Source: Rhodobacteraceae bacterium UBA2553
Lineage (GTDB): Bacteria > Pseudomonadota > Alphaproteobacteria > Rhodobacterales > Rhodobacteraceae
Assembly (NCBI GenBank): GCA_002340515.1
Contig: DDMF01000124.1
Location: 5,189-11,768, forward strand
Reading direction: 5' to 3'
Length of the DNA stretch: 6,580 bases
The notes beneath the pieces were generated by a model. The model searched no databases and had not been told where the DNA came from. It was given only the letters and a program-made list of their open reading frames with translations. The stretch's first letter is position 1. Every line of letters starts with the position of its first letter. A program made the translations under genes and the position numbers. Below are positions 5,451 through 6,580 of this stretch, in pieces.

Positions 5451-6580
5451 CCCATTGGATCATCCTGCCCATTGTGCTTCCGGCGTTTCTGGCACCCTTC
5501 ATTGTCCTGGCGGCGCGCTATCACATCACCATTCAACGGGTCATTTCCGTCTTTGGGGCGCTGTGTCTTTTGGCCATCACCGCGGGGCTGTCTTGGCAAG
5601 CCTCTGACGGCACGGTCACTCTGTATCAGCTCAGCGATTGGGCCGCCCCCTTTGGCATTGTGCTGGTTGGGGATCGGCTGTCGACGCTGATGGTGTTGCT
5701 CACCTCCGCGCTGGCCTTTTTCGTTTTACTCTATGCAATTGGCTCTGGCTGGGACACTCGCGGGCGACATTTCCACGCGCTGTTTCAATTCCAACTGATG
5801 GGCATTATGGGCGCGTTTCTGACCGGGGATCTCTTTAACCTCTTCGTGTTTTTTGAGGTTCTGCTGATCGCGTCTTATGGCCTGATGATCCACAACGGCG
5901 GCACCATTCGCCTGCGCGCGGGCGTGCAATATGTGCTGTATAACCTGTTGGGCTCGACGCTGTTTCTCTTTGCCCTTGGGGCGATTTACGCAGAAACCGG
6001 CACATTGAATATGGCCGACCTTGCAGGCCGGGTGCAGTTAATTGACGCCTCGGCCACCGTGGGCATTCGCATCGCGGCGGTCTTATTGTTGATGGTGTTT
6101 GCCGTGAAAGCGGCCGTGGTGCCGTTGCATTTCTGGCTGCCGTCCAGCTATGCCGAGGCCCCTGCCCCGGTGGCCGCCCTCTTTGCGATTATGACCAAAG
6201 TCGGTGCCTATGCGATCATCCGGGTCTACACGCTGATCTTCCCACCTGATCTGGCCGCCACGGCGGGCTTGCATGGGTGGTGGCTGCTGCCCACCGCATT
6301 GGTGTCACTGGCCATTGGCATGGTTGGGGTCTTGGCCGCCAAACAATTGGACCGGTTGGCTGCGTTTGCGGTGATCGGATCAATGGGCATGGTGATGGTC
6401 TCCATCTCGCTGTTCACGCCCGCTGGTATGTCAGCTGCACTGTATTACATTGTCCATTCCACACTGGCCGCAGGCGCTTTGTTCCTGATCACAGATTTGG
6501 CGCGCGCGGGGCGAGACAACCTTGACCTTACGACCCAACCTCCGGTTTCAGGTGCTGCGTTAACGGCGGCGCTTTTCTTT
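5447..6580 (+). CDS. mrpD: Mrp antiporter subunit D (MnhD/PhaD), 3' end beyond window
   Basis: A NuoN/NuoM-like proton-translocating subunit of the Mrp antiporter. The frame from ATG 5447 stays open for 378 codons to the right edge; family members are about 490-550 aa, so roughly 70-75% is present. Landmarks are E137 in LFVFFEVLLIASYG (132-145), the same number as the essential glutamate reported for Bacillus MrpD; K221 in FAVKAAVVPLHFWLPSSYAE (218-237); K251 in IMTKVGAYAIIRV; and H337 in YYIVHSTLAAGALFL (333-347). These form the antiporter-like core with a charged residue in each half-channel. The start overlaps the mrpC stop as ATGA, and GAGGA (5436-5440) lies 6 nt upstream. Subunits E, F and G should follow outside the window. 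Confidence 0.94.
   Translation, partial: MTHWIILPIVLPAFLAPFIVLAARYHITIQRVISVFGALCLLAITAGLSWQASDGTVTLYQLSDWAAPFGIVLVGDRLSTLMVLLTSALAFFVLLYAIGSGWDTRGRHFHALFQFQLMGIMGAFLTGDLFNLFVFFEVLLIASYGLMIHNGGTIRLRAGVQYVLYNLLGSTLFLFALGAIYAETGTLNMADLAGRVQLIDASATVGIRIAAVLLLMVFAVKAAVVPLHFWLPSSYAEAPAPVAALFAIMTKVGAYAIIRVYTLIFPPDLAATAGLHGWWLLPTALVSLAIGMVGVLAAKQLDRLAAFAVIGSMGMVMVSISLFTPAGMSAALYYIVHSTLAAGALFLITDLARAGRDNLDLTTQPPVSGAALTAALFF

Noticed and set aside
1..6580. CRISPR arrays, tRNA or rRNA genes, insertion sequences, toxin-antitoxin or defence genes
   Set aside because: No regularly spaced repeats, RNA gene signatures, transposase motifs or matching proteins were seen on either strand.

Overview
The window looks like ordinary chromosome from an alphaproteobacterium, most likely a Rhodobacteraceae/Roseobacter-type organism. 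This is inferred from the moderately high GC coding sequence, the GC-rich codon use, a TRAP transporter, and an Mrp/Pha cation-proton antiporter operon whose first gene is an MrpA-MrpB fusion. No database search was possible, so the taxon is a judgement.

Layout. On the minus strand, positions 1-1225 hold the start of a TRAP transporter operon: the substrate-binding protein (dctP, complete) followed by the small membrane subunit (dctQ, overlapping dctP by one base and cut by the window's left edge). From 1226 to 1696 is an intergenic region of about 470 bp between divergent genes. It is AT-rich in the middle and contains an operator-like palindrome, a pair of diverged direct repeats, and alternative hairpins just ahead of the dctP ribosome binding site. 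From 1697 to 2077 (plus strand) is a small carboxymuconolactone-decarboxylase-family protein, followed by a likely intrinsic terminator at 2138-2171. From 2217 to the right edge (plus strand) is a tightly packed Mrp operon: mrpAB fusion (GTG start, 953 aa), mrpC (start abuts the mrpAB stop) and mrpD (ATGA overlap with mrpC, truncated by the window edge after 378 codons).

How they work together. DctP would catch an organic acid in the periplasm and deliver it to the DctQ/DctM membrane unit, driven by an ion gradient. The Mrp complex exchanges cytoplasmic Na+ or K+ for external H+ and so maintains pH and sodium balance; a sodium gradient could in principle also serve the TRAP importer, but nothing in the sequence links the two operons. 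The decarboxylase-family gene diverges from the TRAP operon across a shared control region, which makes co-regulation plausible but unproven.

No undescribed system was found. The less ordinary points are regulatory: a perfect 18-bp palindrome just inside dctQ at the dctP-dctQ junction, the switch-like set of pairings in the dctP leader, and the palindrome in the shared promoter region.
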